A stretch of DNA of 64,000 nucleotides from Bacillota bacterium. GTDB taxonomy: Bacteria; Bacillota; Bacilli; Alicyclobacillales; SLC66. This document shows positions 9,015 to 18,398 of the stretch, piece after piece; position 1 is the stretch's first letter, and each line of letters opens with the position of its first letter. The translations under genes were made by a program, and so were the position numbers. The notes beneath the pieces were generated by a model. It did no database searches. It was not told where the DNA came from and saw nothing but the letters and a program-made list of their open reading frames with translations. The stretch covers positions 57,628-121,627 of the forward strand of contig JAJZCW010000009.1 in NCBI GenBank assembly GCA_021828865.1, given 5' to 3'.

Positions 9015-10801
9015 TGGTCTTCCCTCACTTCCGCCGGAAGGGTGATGCGAACCGTTGTCCCTTTCCCCGCAATACTGGAGATGTCTATATCTCCTCTGTG
9101 TGCCCGGATAATTTCCCGTGCAATGGACAAGCCAAGGCCAGTTCCTCCGAGTTGTCTAGAGCGGGCCTTGTCCACTCGGTAAAACCGGTCGAAGATATGA
9201 GGCATATCCTGCTCTGGAATGCCAGAACCGTTATCCGTCATCACAATCATCGCTGTTCCCCTGGAACGGTCATAGTCGGCACTGACCTTAATAATCCCGT
9301 GTTTTGGTGTATATTTGAGCGAATTAGATACAATATTGTCCAATACTTGATTGAAACGATCTTTATCTACCTCAACCCAAGAATTCTCAAGCACTTCTGT
9401 TAAAAATTGGGCATTGCTATGAAAGGCAAGCAGCGCAAATCGTTCCGCCAATCGATTGACCAGCTCTGCTGTCGAAACGGTCTCTTTATTTAATGCTTCA
9501 TACCCTGAATCCAGTCGTGACAATTGCAATAAATCCTGAATCAAGCGAGCCATCCGTTCACTTTCTCTGTCCATCACCTGCAGAAACTGAAGCGCCAGAT
9601 TCTTTTCCTCATACGCGCCATCGAGTAATGCCTCCAGATAACTGCGAAGCACGGTGATAGGAGTGCGAAGTTCATGCGACACATCTGCGACAAACCGCTT
9701 TCTTGCTTCTTCCAATCTGGTTTCTTCCGTCACATCGCGAAGCACATAGACCATTCCGCCCTGCGGATCGACCTCTTCAATGAGAAAGTGGGTCAAATTC
9801 ACCCCTGACGTTGGCAATTCGTCAATGTTGGCAAGTGCAGTGACATACACCGCAAGCATTCTTCCGTTTTGTTCCACCAAATTTGCTTCTCCTGCCGGGA
9901 AGTCCCCTGGTAATAATTCACGAATGGAGGCCCCTAGCGGCATACCCTGTAACTGTAACAATTGAAGTGCAGAAGGGTTGATCAGCACCACCGACTGATT
10001 GGCATTCGTCGCCACCACGCCGTCCCCCATGGTGGACAGGACCGCTTGCAGGCGTCGTTTTTCCCTTTCGGTATTGCGCGTGGCCTGTTTTAATCGCCTA
10101 GTCAACATATTGAAAGTGGCCGCTAGTTCGCCAATTTCATCATTAGAAAATATATCGACCTCTTGATCAAAGTCTCCCCCTGCCATGGCACGGGCAGTTC
10201 TAGTAACTGCTTTGATGGGCCCGGTGATGGTTCGGGAGATGATGACCGTCAAGATGGCGGACAACCCCAGCGCTAGCAGTGTACCAGTTGCCAAAATGAT
10301 AATAATACGAGAAATAGACTTATAGACCCCATTCATCGGTGCGACGATTTCTACCGTACCTTTCACAATCCCCTGAGACCTTACAGGGACAGCGAGATAA
10401 AGTTCCCGCTGCTTCGTTGCCGGATCAATGGCAATTTCTTCTGTTTGCAATCCCAAAAGTGCCCCATTCACTTCTGGATCAACCCGCTTTTGGCCCACCA
10501 AAAAAGGATTGCCTGAGGTTGCGACCACCGTTCCATCTCGATTTAACACGTATACTTTTGCGCCAGCTAGCCCTGCAAACGGTTGCAAAATAGATTGCAG
10601 ATTATTGGTTTGTGAGGCTCCCGATAAGGGAACATTGATTACATTAGCGAGAAATACGGCCTCATGAGCGATGGTTTTGGTATAATTGTCGACAAAATAA
10701 TGATTCAGCGATTGGATAAAATAAGCGCCAATCAGTTCCATCGCAAACAAGATCAGTAGCAGGTACACCACCATCAGCTTGAATTGTACGCTGCGAAACA
10801 A
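9011..10801 (-). CDS. walK: WalK sensor histidine kinase
   Basis: A 596-residue essential wall-homeostasis kinase. TM1 (about 8-29) and TM2 (164-189) flank an extracytoplasmic Cache-like domain. HAMP (about 190-243), PAS (about 250-360), HisKA with SHELRTP (phosphorylated His376) and a HATPase domain with N box NIVSNSLKYTP and G boxes DNGSGIP and GGTGLGLSI follow. The start is TTG at 10801 with GGAGG upstream. It phosphorylates WalR, whose gene ends nine bases upstream. Domain order is the standard one for WalK of Bacilli. Confidence 0.96.
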   Translation of the reverse strand: MFRSVQFKLMVVYLLLILFAMELIGAYFIQSLNHYFVDNYTKTIAHEAVFLANVINVPLSGASQTNNLQSILQPFAGLAGAKVYVLNRDGTVVATSGNPFLVGQKRVDPEVNGALLGLQTEEIAIDPATKQRELYLAVPVRSQGIVKGTVEIVAPMNGVYKSISRIIIILATGTLLALGLSAILTVIISRTITGPIKAVTRTARAMAGGDFDQEVDIFSNDEIGELAATFNMLTRRLKQATRNTEREKRRLQAVLSTMGDGVVATNANQSVVLINPSALQLLQLQGMPLGASIRELLPGDFPAGEANLVEQNGRMLAVYVTALANIDELPTSGVNLTHFLIEEVDPQGGMVYVLRDVTEETRLEEARKRFVADVSHELRTPITVLRSYLEALLDGAYEEKNLALQFLQVMDRESERMARLIQDLLQLSRLDSGYEALNKETVSTAELVNRLAERFALLAFHSNAQFLTEVLENSWVEVDKDRFNQVLDNIVSNSLKYTPKHGIIKVSADYDRSRGTAMIVMTDNGSGIPEQDMPHIFDRFYRVDKARSRQLGGTGLGLSIAREIIRAHRGDIDISSIAGKGTTVRITLPAEVREDQ

Positions 10802-10810
10802 AGGATCCTC

Positions 10811-11506
10811 CTATCCCCGGCGAAAGTAATAACCGGCCCCTCTCCTTGTCAGGATATAATCCGGGTTGCTGGGGTCTCGTTCTAATTTTTCACGCAAACG
10901 CCGCACGGTGACATCCACCGTGCGTTCGTCCCCCAGATAGTCGTATCCCCACACGTCCTGTAACAACTGCTCTCGGGAAAAAACTACCCCTGGATGCCTC
11001 GCAAGGTAAAGCAATAGTTCAAACTCCCTATGTGTCACCATGATTTCCTCATTGCCTCGCAACACCTGAACCAACTTGGTATCGATCACGAGCTCATCAA
11101 AGTGCAGAAGCTCTTTTTTGGAAGTGTCTGCATCTTCGAGAACTGCACTTTGCCGCCTCAAATTGGCCTTCACACGCGCTAAAAGCTCTCTGGTACTAAA
11201 AGGCTTGGTTACGTAATCATCGGCCCCTAGTTCAAGTCCAAGCACTTTGTCTACTTCCGCATCGCGAGCAGTGAGCATGATGATCGGTATCATGGAGAAT
11301 TGCCTGACATCCCGACATACTTCAAATCCATCTTTTTTAGGCAACATCAAGTCCAGCAACACCAGATCATAAGCGGTTCTTGAGATCATGGTCACGGCCA
11401 CTTCCCCATCTGTCGCAATGCTGACCTCATATCCTGACTTCTCCAACTGAAATTTCAGAATATCGGCAATAGGTTCTTCATCTTCGACCACCAAAATATG
11501 GCCCAT
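10811..11506 (-). CDS. walR: WalR response regulator (OmpR/PhoB family)
   Basis: A 231-residue regulator with a receiver domain (acidic pocket EDEE, phospho-acceptor Asp52 in LLDLMLPK, Lys in YVTKPFS) and a C-terminal winged-helix DNA-binding domain ([12 protein letters not shown]..., [15 protein letters not shown]). It controls autolysin and wall genes. The start at 11506 has GGAGG seven bases upstream. The frame stays open upstream through the tRNA gene, but that stretch is not coding. It is the first protein gene of the wal operon. Confidence 0.96.
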   Translation of the reverse strand: MGHILVVEDEEPIADILKFQLEKSGYEVSIATDGEVAVTMISRTAYDLVLLDLMLPKKDGFEVCRDVRQFSMIPIIMLTARDAEVDKVLGLELGADDYVTKPFSTRELLARVKANLRRQSAVLEDADTSKKELLHFDELVIDTKLVQVLRGNEEIMVTHREFELLLYLARHPGVVFSREQLLQDVWGYDYLGDERTVDVTVRRLREKLERDPSNPDYILTRRGAGYYFRRG

Positions 11507-11601
11507 CTGCACACCTCCACGCTTAATCTCATTATAGCAAATGACATGAACCAAAAACCCGGCCGCATCCAAGCAAGCCGGGCAATTGTTGGTAATATTT
11601 T

Positions 11602-11678
11602 TGGCGGAGCTGACGGGATTCGAACCCGCGATCTCCTGCGTGACAGGCAGGCATGTTAGGCCACTACACCACAGCTCC
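11602..11678 (-). tRNA. tRNA-Asp (GTC)
   Basis: A 77-nt cloverleaf on the reverse strand. The acceptor stem GGAGCTG/CAGCTCC is followed by discriminator G and an encoded CCA. The anticodon arm CCTGC-CTGTCAC-GCAGG gives anticodon GTC, and the T arm is GCGGG-TTCGAAT-CCCGT. It lies about 95 bp upstream of walR on the same strand, so it may be co-transcribed into the wal operon. Confidence 0.96.
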
Positions 11679-11747
11679 ACAAGAAGCCACCGAGGGCTAA
11701 TTGTATAGAATCGAAGTGCGAAAGTCAAGGTATAATCTTCTTCAGAG

Positions 11748-12158
11748 TCAGAGGCTTTTTATCAGTAGCAATTCATTCCCTGGTTGATTGAATTGAACCT
11801 GATCAAACACCTGATGGATCACCCATAGTCCCCTACCTGATTCGGCGAAGAGGAACTCATCAGGAATTTCATTTTCCCATTCGTTCAACCGATCCATTGC
11901 TTTTGCTACATCAAATCCCTTGCCACGGTCCCTGATGCGAACGACCAAATTCCCTGACAAGTCAACATACATATTGATGAGCACCATCTGATCATGACTG
12001 GCTTTGACGGCGTTGGTCACAGCCTCTGCAATGGCCACCTCAATTAACCCTGCATTGTTCAAATCCAACAATTGCATGTACTGATGGATCGCAGGAAGCA
12101 CGACTCGATAAGCAATCTCTTCTCCACAAAAGCAAAAGCGCAATGGTTTGTTCTTCAT
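11748..12158 (-). CDS. RsbW/SpoIIAB-like GHKL ATPase (anti-sigma-type)
   Basis: A 136-residue protein that is almost entirely an HATPase_c_2 domain. N box [16 protein letters not shown]1 box [10 protein letters not shown] and G2 box SGRGLWVI are intact, so it should bind ATP and may phosphorylate an anti-sigma-antagonist. No partner sigma factor or antagonist gene lies next to it. ATG at 12158 is chosen because GGAGTGG precedes it by six bases; the upstream extension is AT-rich and not protein-like. Its target is unknown. Confidence 0.78.
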   Translation of the reverse strand: MKNKPLRFCFCGEEIAYRVVLPAIHQYMQLLDLNNAGLIEVAIAEAVTNAVKASHDQMVLINMYVDLSGNLVVRIRDRGKGFDVAKAMDRLNEWENEIPDEFLFAESGRGLWVIHQVFDQVQFNQPGNELLLIKSL

Positions 12159-12754
12159 TATCGCCACTCCATAATAAAAAGCTATCGACATAAAAAATTG
12201 ATGTGATATACACAATTGTAAACTTACGATAAAGACATTGTAAGTTTTCTCCTGTTGTATTACAAGACTCGAGTCATTTAATTTCCTAGTATTTTTCGAC
12301 ATCGGTCCATTATTACTAAAATAAATAATTTATCCTATCCAAAATATACTATATTTTTTATTAAAGTAAATATAAAAAATATAATTTTATGATGAATATA
12401 CGTGAAATCGTTTTCAAAGATTCCTAAAGAATATATCCTGATTTGTAAGGGTTTACAGAAGTTTTAACTAATAGATCCTACTAGCTTAACACTAATTTCA
12501 CAAAACGTTTACTTTTCCCCCCTCATCAATAGGCTTGCCAAAAGATTATAATAGGATTATTGAATTATCCAAAAAGTCACTGCACTGAGAAAATCCTCTT
12601 CATATTTAACCAATTACCGCATATATTCTTATTCGGCCTCAAGATCAACCGTCAATTAGCAATTCCTCTTTTTTGCATTACACTCATCATTTGTTGACAC
12701 TGCAGAATTATTTGAAGTGCTAATTAACTAAATAATTGAAAGGCGGCTTACACA
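12159..12754. other. AT-rich intergenic region upstream of the glycogen operon
   Basis: About 600 bp without a credible gene, very AT-rich between 12300 and 12460. It separates the leftward RsbW-like gene from the rightward glycogen operon, so it should hold both promoters. TTGACA at 12694-12699 is a possible -35 box for the operon, but the matching -10 (GCTAAT or TAATTA) is poor. Confidence 0.5.
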
Positions 12755-13510
12755 ATGAAAGCTGTAATTATGGCGGGGGGAAGAGGAACACGCTTATCCC
12801 CACTTACACGTCGCATCCCCAAACCAATGGTTCCATTACTTGATCGACCAGTCATGGAATACATGGTGGATCTCCTGCATCGAAGTGGTATTCGAGAAGT
12901 AGGCGTAACGCTAGGTCATCTACCTGATGCTATCCGGATGTACTTTGGAGATGGTAGCCGCTTTCTCGTCAGAATGACTTACGCCATCGAAAAAAACGCA
13001 TTGGGAACAGCAGGAGGAGTAAAAAACCTTCAGGACTTTCTTAATGAACCTTTTGTCGTCGTTAGCGGAGATGGCGTCACAGATATCGATCTGCAAGAAG
13101 CTATGAAAGTGCATAAGCAAAATGGTGCGCTCGTCACGATTATACTAACCCAAGTGGAAAACCCGTCCGGTTTTGGAATTGTGGAGACTTCGGACTCAGG
13201 ATGGGTCACCAAGTTCATTGAAAAGCCCTCAAATTGGGATTCAAACCATGTCTATTATGCCAATACTGGCATCTATATCATGGAGCCTGAAGTGTTTTCG
13301 TTTATCCCATCAGATCGCCCATATGACTTTGGTCATGAATTGTTCCCTAAACTTGTGCAACTAGGAATGCCTGTCTATGGGCATCACGCATCTGGATATT
13401 GGTCAGACATCGGGACGCTTCAACAATACTATCAAACCCAACTAGACCTGCTCAGCGGGAAAATTCACCTTCCGTTATCTGAAGACGTCTTGTTGGTATC
13501 CGCGAGGTAG
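12755..13510 (+). CDS. Sugar-1-phosphate nucleotidyltransferase
   Basis: A 251-residue nucleotidyltransferase with the pyrophosphorylase signature MAGGRGTRLSPLT (7-19), the KPM substrate motif and VVSGDG for metal binding. It makes an NDP-sugar from NTP and a hexose-1-phosphate. It lacks the C-terminal beta-helix and the mutase domain found in longer GlgC or GMP-pyrophosphorylase fusions. In this operon it probably supplies the sugar nucleotide for the GT4 synthase domain encoded downstream, but the base and sugar are not determined. It is the first gene of the operon, 13 bases before pulA. Confidence 0.82.
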   Translation: MKAVIMAGGRGTRLSPLTRRIPKPMVPLLDRPVMEYMVDLLHRSGIREVGVTLGHLPDAIRMYFGDGSRFLVRMTYAIEKNALGTAGGVKNLQDFLNEPFVVVSGDGVTDIDLQEAMKVHKQNGALVTIILTQVENPSGFGIVETSDSGWVTKFIEKPSNWDSNHVYYANTGIYIMEPEVFSFIPSDRPYDFGHELFPKLVQLGMPVYGHHASGYWSDIGTLQQYYQTQLDLLSGKIHLPLSEDVLLVSAR

Positions 13511-13523
13511 ATAAGGGGAATCT

Positions 13524-15983
13524 ATGCGTTTGCTTGTTATTCACTATCACCGGCATGATCACCTCTACCTGGATTGGGACTTGTGGGTATGGCCCTCAAG
13601 CCCCCAATCGCAGCCGGGGGCTGGTTATTCCTATCAGCAAGTGGATGAATTCGGGGCAGTGTTTGAGATCCCCATTAAGCCTGGAATTGATCAGGTAGGA
13701 TTTCTGCTACGCCGCGGCGAAGACCGCTGGATTCAAAAAGATCGAGAAGAGGAGACGTATCTCCCCATTGCTCAAGCCAAAACGGAAGTTTGGGTGGCAG
13801 AAGGGCAACCATCGCTATTTTTTTCCGATAAAGCTGCGAAAAAAGCGATTTTCCCCCGTGCTAAAAAGGCATATCTGGATACGCCCACTATCATCACGTT
13901 AAGTTTTTTTGACTCTTTATCGCAAGGACAACAGATGTTTTTATCCGTACAGGATACCTCCACTTCAGTCAAATGGCAGGCATCGCTCGTTCCTTCATCA
14001 CCCGCTCACCCACACTTCGTACAACTGATACTACCCGAGCCCATTGACGTCACTCACCCTTGTGTGGTCACTGGTACCATCGCCGAAGATGTCGTACTCG
14101 TTCCCCGCCGCGTATTGGATGACGCAAATTATGTCTATCCCGATGCCAATCTGGGCTGTCAATGCCAATTTTCCGCAACCCAATTTCGCCTTTGGGCCCC
14201 CACGGCCACCACCGTCCATTTGCATCTCTTTCGCGATGAATCCGGCCCTTTATACAAAGCAATTCCTATGCAAAAAGGAACGCAAGGCACATGGTACACC
14301 TCCCTTCCAGGGGATTGGCACGGTTCTTACTACCTGTACCACTTGGAAAGCCATCGTGCATCCTCGTTCGCAGTAGATCCATATGCCAAAGCACTGTCCG
14401 CCGATCGATCACGAGGGTTGATCGTTGATTTAGACAGGACCAATCCCCCGGAATGGAAGGATGACCCTCTAGTGTCTCTCGACCGCCCCACCGATGCGAT
14501 CATTTATGAAACTCACCTGCGCGACTTTTCCGTAGACAGCAGTTCAGGTGCCATTCATCCCGGACAATACGTGCAGTTTCTCGATCGCAATCTGCGGACT
14601 TCCGATGGTCTAGTCAGCGGAATCGATCACTTGCTGGAATTGGGAATCACACACATACAACTACTGCCGGTAAATGAATTTGGCAGATATGAAGAAAGAA
14701 ACCCAGATGAATACAACTGGGGATATGATCCTAGGTTTTATATGACGCCTGATGGTAGATACGCCTCCACACGCACTGGCATCAATCGAATTGTCGAAAT
14801 GAAACAAATGATCCATGCATTACATCAACAAAAAATTGGCGTCATCTTGGACGTGGTATTCAATCACGCCTATCATCCCATCGCATCTTCGTTGCACAAA
14901 CTGGTGCCCGAGTACTTTTTTCGCACAGACGATGACGGGAACTTTACAAACGGTGCAGGAGTAGGCAACGAGCTAGCCACGGAGAGGCCAATGGTCAGGC
15001 GATTGATTCTGGATGCCCTACTATACTGGCAACAAGAGTTTCACATCGACGGTTTTCGCTTTGATTTGATGGCACTCATCGGAAAAAAAACCATGAAGGA
15101 AGTGGCCACCAAGCTGCGGCAACTTCGACCAGACATCCTGCTTTACGGAGAGCCTTGGTCTGCTGGCCCTTCCGGTATTTTCGGCGATGAATTGCTGGAT
15201 AAAGGCGAACAGAAAAATACTGGCCTCGCCGTCTTCAACGATCATCTGCGTGATGCCCTTGTGGGATCTGTTTTTGACCGCAAACTACAAGGCTTTGTTA
15301 CCGGTCGCATGGAAGTCTTTCATGAAGTCAAAAAAGGGGTGGTGGGCAGTATCGCTTATCAGGGGGTGTTGGAGGATTTCGCAGCATCGCCTTGTGAGAC
15401 GGTGAATTACGTATCCTGCCATGACAATTTGACACTCTGGGACCGCATCCATATCAGTGAACCCTGGGAAACGGAACATCTGAAAATTGCCATGGATCTT
15501 ATGGCCCAAGCGTTGGTCCTTTTCTCACAAGGCATCCCATTTCTTCAAAGTGGGGAAGAATTTTTGCGCACCAAACACGGAAAAGAGAATACCTATCTGG
15601 CTGGCGATCACATCAATGCCCTTGATTGGCACCGCAAGTTCGAATACTTCCCGGTTTTTTCCTATTATAAGGGGTTGATCGAACTGCGCAAATCACACCC
15701 TGCGTTTCGCATGAGTAGTGCAGAGCTCGTTAACCAGCATTTGGAATTCCTGCAGACCTATCCGCCACTCCTTGCCTGGATGCTCAAAAACCATGCGAAC
15801 GGAGATGCCTGGAGGCACATTGTCATCCTTATCAACCCCCTTCGCACAGTGGCGAATTTTTCATTGCCGGATGGCTTATGGGTCTTAGTAGTGGACGATC
15901 GCAGAGCAGGCGTTACACCCATTGGTTATATCGAGAAGCAGTCAGAAGTGGCTCCCCTCTCATGCCAGGTGCTTTATCAATAA
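13524..15983 (+). CDS. pulA: Type I pullulanase / glycogen debranching enzyme (GH13)
   Basis: An 819-residue protein with an N-terminal CBM41-like domain (HYHRHDHLYLDWDLWVW at 7-23), a CBM48-like segment near 210-290 and a GH13 catalytic barrel. The pullulanase signature YNWGYDPRFY lies near residue 396. The catalytic Asp is in FRFDLM (about 513), the acid Glu in YGEPW (about 542) and the transition-state Asp in SCHDN (about 632). It hydrolyses alpha-1,6 branches. There is no signal peptide, so it works on internal glycogen rather than external pullulan. Confidence 0.93.
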   Translation: MRLLVIHYHRHDHLYLDWDLWVWPSSPQSQPGAGYSYQQVDEFGAVFEIPIKPGIDQVGFLLRRGEDRWIQKDREEETYLPIAQAKTEVWVAEGQPSLFFSDKAAKKAIFPRAKKAYLDTPTIITLSFFDSLSQGQQMFLSVQDTSTSVKWQASLVPSSPAHPHFVQLILPEPIDVTHPCVVTGTIAEDVVLVPRRVLDDANYVYPDANLGCQCQFSATQFRLWAPTATTVHLHLFRDESGPLYKAIPMQKGTQGTWYTSLPGDWHGSYYLYHLESHRASSFAVDPYAKALSADRSRGLIVDLDRTNPPEWKDDPLVSLDRPTDAIIYETHLRDFSVDSSSGAIHPGQYVQFLDRNLRTSDGLVSGIDHLLELGITHIQLLPVNEFGRYEERNPDEYNWGYDPRFYMTPDGRYASTRTGINRIVEMKQMIHALHQQKIGVILDVVFNHAYHPIASSLHKLVPEYFFRTDDDGNFTNGAGVGNELATERPMVRRLILDALLYWQQEFHIDGFRFDLMALIGKKTMKEVATKLRQLRPDILLYGEPWSAGPSGIFGDELLDKGEQKNTGLAVFNDHLRDALVGSVFDRKLQGFVTGRMEVFHEVKKGVVGSIAYQGVLEDFAASPCETVNYVSCHDNLTLWDRIHISEPWETEHLKIAMDLMAQALVLFSQGIPFLQSGEEFLRTKHGKENTYLAGDHINALDWHRKFEYFPVFSYYKGLIELRKSHPAFRMSSAELVNQHLEFLQTYPPLLAWMLKNHANGDAWRHIVILINPLRTVANFSLPDGLWVLVVDDRRAGVTPIGYIEKQSEVAPLSCQVLYQ

Positions 15984-16004
15984 CGACAACGAGGAGATGA
16001 TGTT

Positions 16005-17762
16005 GTGGAAATAAACGTGGCCTATTTTACCGCTGAATTTGGCATTGACGAGGCTCTCTCCATTTATTCAGGGGGCCTTGGCATCCTAGCTGGCGATTAT
16101 CTCAAGTCCGCCCATGACCTGGGATTGCCTATCGTCGGTATCAGCATTTTGTATCGAAAGGGGTACTTTGTTCAGCATGTATTGGAGCAGGGCGAGCAAG
16201 TAGAATTATATCCCGAACTAAATATAAACGAAGCGCCGCTGGCACCAGCCCTAGATCATAATGGTTACCCCATCATTGTCGGCGTCCCCATTGCTAGACG
16301 CACGGTGCTTTTAAAGGTTTGGCACGTCAAAATTGGCGATATTCCTATCTATTTGTTGGATGCAGATCTTGAGGAAAACACGCCGGAAGACCGAGCCCTT
16401 ACGGATCACCTTTATGGTGGCAATCAGGAAACCCGGATCGCCCAGGAAATCATCCTCGGCATTGGTGGTGTTCGCGCCATTCGTAAGTTAGGGATTGTCC
16501 CCAACGTATGGCATCTGAATGAAGGTCACGCTGCTTTTTCTTCCTTTGAAAGAATTCGCGAATATTCAGCAGAAGGCATTCCGTTTTCCCATGCACTTGA
16601 AAAAATCATTCCTGCATCGATTTTTACCACACATACACCGGTACCCGCTGGTCATGACCGTTTTGACATACATTTGATTGATGAATATTTAGGGGATTTT
16701 TACTGGCAAATGGGGGCCGAGCGCGACCAGGTGATGTCACTCGGCATGGTGGATGGACAATTCAACATGACTCGCCTTGCCGTTTCTACGTCATGGAAGG
16801 TCAATGGAGTCAGCGACCTACATACCAAAGTCACCTATGACTTGCTGAACCGCTGGTTGCCAGAAGCTAACGGCCAATTGTCGTTGACCGGAATTACAAA
16901 CGGAGTACACGCCTCCACCTGGATTTCCCCAGAGTTGAAGTTGCTTTTTCCTCAGTATATGGGGTCCGACTGGATAAAAAACATCGATAAGGCACATACA
17001 TGGAACCATTTTGACGATATCCCTGACGAAAAATTGTGGGAGGCTCACCTATCCGCTAAGCGGCGATTATTAGAAGACTTCAGCGTTGATCTCGATGAAA
17101 ATGTGCTGTTAATCGGATTTGCCAGGCGCTTTGCCACATACAAGCGAGCCAATCTGCTCTTTCAGGACATCGAACGATTGAGTCAAATCGCCAACCACGC
17201 AGAAAGACCGGTCGCATTTGTGTTTGCAGGAAAAGCGCACCCTGCCGATAAGCCCGGACAAATGTTGCTCCAAGAGATCGTCGAAGCCTCCAAACTCGAT
17301 CGCTTTGCCCACCGTCTTTATTTTTTGCCTAATTACGATATGGCCATGGCCAAACGCCTCGTCCAAGGTGTCGACGTATGGTTGAATACGCCGGTGAAAT
17401 TCATGGAAGCGAGCGGCACCAGCGGACAAAAAGCAGCCTTAAACGGAGTCATCAACTGTAGCGTGCTAGACGGTTGGTGGGCAGAAGGCTATAACGGCGA
17501 GAATGGCTGGGCCATTGACAGTGACACCTCCCTCCCATTTGACGAAATGAATCGCAAGGATAGCCTCACTCTCTATGAATTGATAGAAAGGGAGATCGCC
17601 CCGCTTTTTTACGAGAGGGATGCCCTAGACCTTCCCACTGGATGGATCCAATGGATGAAAAAAAGCATATGGTCGCTTGCCCCAAAATACAATACACAGC
17701 GCATGGTATTTGAGTACCTAGATAAACTTTATGCCCCGACAGTCGAGAATCAAGGAATCTAG
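16005..17762 (+). CDS. glgP: Alpha-glucan (glycogen) phosphorylase, short form
   Basis: A 585-residue GT35 enzyme that releases glucose-1-phosphate from alpha-1,4-glucan. It starts AYFTAEFGIDEALSIYSGGLG, with NEGHAAF and HTPVPAGHD following, and the PLP site EASGTSGQKAALNG holds the Schiff-base Lys near residue 475. Gln replaces the usual Met in that motif, and the protein is shorter than the roughly 800-residue maltodextrin type. The start is GTG at 16005 after GAGGAG. The spacing of 21 bases from pulA fits an operon. Confidence 0.92.
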   Translation: MEINVAYFTAEFGIDEALSIYSGGLGILAGDYLKSAHDLGLPIVGISILYRKGYFVQHVLEQGEQVELYPELNINEAPLAPALDHNGYPIIVGVPIARRTVLLKVWHVKIGDIPIYLLDADLEENTPEDRALTDHLYGGNQETRIAQEIILGIGGVRAIRKLGIVPNVWHLNEGHAAFSSFERIREYSAEGIPFSHALEKIIPASIFTTHTPVPAGHDRFDIHLIDEYLGDFYWQMGAERDQVMSLGMVDGQFNMTRLAVSTSWKVNGVSDLHTKVTYDLLNRWLPEANGQLSLTGITNGVHASTWISPELKLLFPQYMGSDWIKNIDKAHTWNHFDDIPDEKLWEAHLSAKRRLLEDFSVDLDENVLLIGFARRFATYKRANLLFQDIERLSQIANHAERPVAFVFAGKAHPADKPGQMLLQEIVEASKLDRFAHRLYFLPNYDMAMAKRLVQGVDVWLNTPVKFMEASGTSGQKAALNGVINCSVLDGWWAEGYNGENGWAIDSDTSLPFDEMNRKDSLTLYELIEREIAPLFYERDALDLPTGWIQWMKKSIWSLAPKYNTQRMVFEYLDKLYAPTVENQGI

Positions 17763-17789
17763 CAACCGATACGAAATGAGGGACACCGC

Positions 17790-18398
17790 TTGGAAATTAT
17801 TTCGGGTGAAAATAAAAATTGGACTCGCATAAGCGATCGCAACCGCATGTATATGATGGTCGTAGACCCTCATACCTTGTTTGCCTATTGGGAAATCAGC
17901 GAAACCACAAAGCACCTTTTCGGTGACCACTTCGAGTGTCAGTGGGAAAAACTTCCGCTCTATCTGATCCTTCGCGATGTTACGGAGCGCATCGATAATG
18001 GCATGAACGCGCCCACCGTCAGGCAGTATCGCATTGTCACTGCACATGATCATTGGTATTTTCGAAGTCTCGCTCCCCAACGCCACTATGTGCTCGACCT
18101 TGCGACGACCACTTTTACTGGACAGTTTTTTCTCCTACTTCGCTCAAATGTGGTGGAAACCCCGCCGCTACCTTCAGGTACGATGCGCACCCCTAACTTT
18201 GAATGGGAATTTCACGCATTGACTGAAGCCTCATTGTCATCTAACGATACCAACCATGCGGTGACGGGGCCGACCTCATCTGAGGATTATCAGAAATCGG
18301 GAGATGAACCACTTGCTGTTGCAAGCCCGTTACAACTCCTCCCTTATCACAGCGAATTTGACGGATACAGCATCATAGATAGGGGGGCAAAAGCATGA
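17790..18398 (+). CDS. DUF4912 domain protein
   Basis: A 202-residue protein whose first 120 residues match DUF4912: MMVVDPHTLFAYWEIS, followed by the LILRDVT and RSLAPQRHYVLDL patterns. The rest is low in complexity and probably disordered. Such proteins commonly sit beside GH57 and glycogen genes and may bind glucan or scaffold the enzymes, which is inference. The start is TTG at 17790. The stop overlaps the next ATG, so translation is coupled to the GH57-GT4 gene. Confidence 0.75.
   Translation: MEIISGENKNWTRISDRNRMYMMVVDPHTLFAYWEISETTKHLFGDHFECQWEKLPLYLILRDVTERIDNGMNAPTVRQYRIVTAHDHWYFRSLAPQRHYVLDLATTTFTGQFFLLLRSNVVETPPLPSGTMRTPNFEWEFHALTEASLSSNDTNHAVTGPTSSEDYQKSGDEPLAVASPLQLLPYHSEFDGYSIIDRGAKA

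Noticed and set aside
11507..11728. An N-terminal extension of walR
   Set aside because: The open frame runs through the tRNA-Asp gene, and the conserved start with its SD is at 11506.
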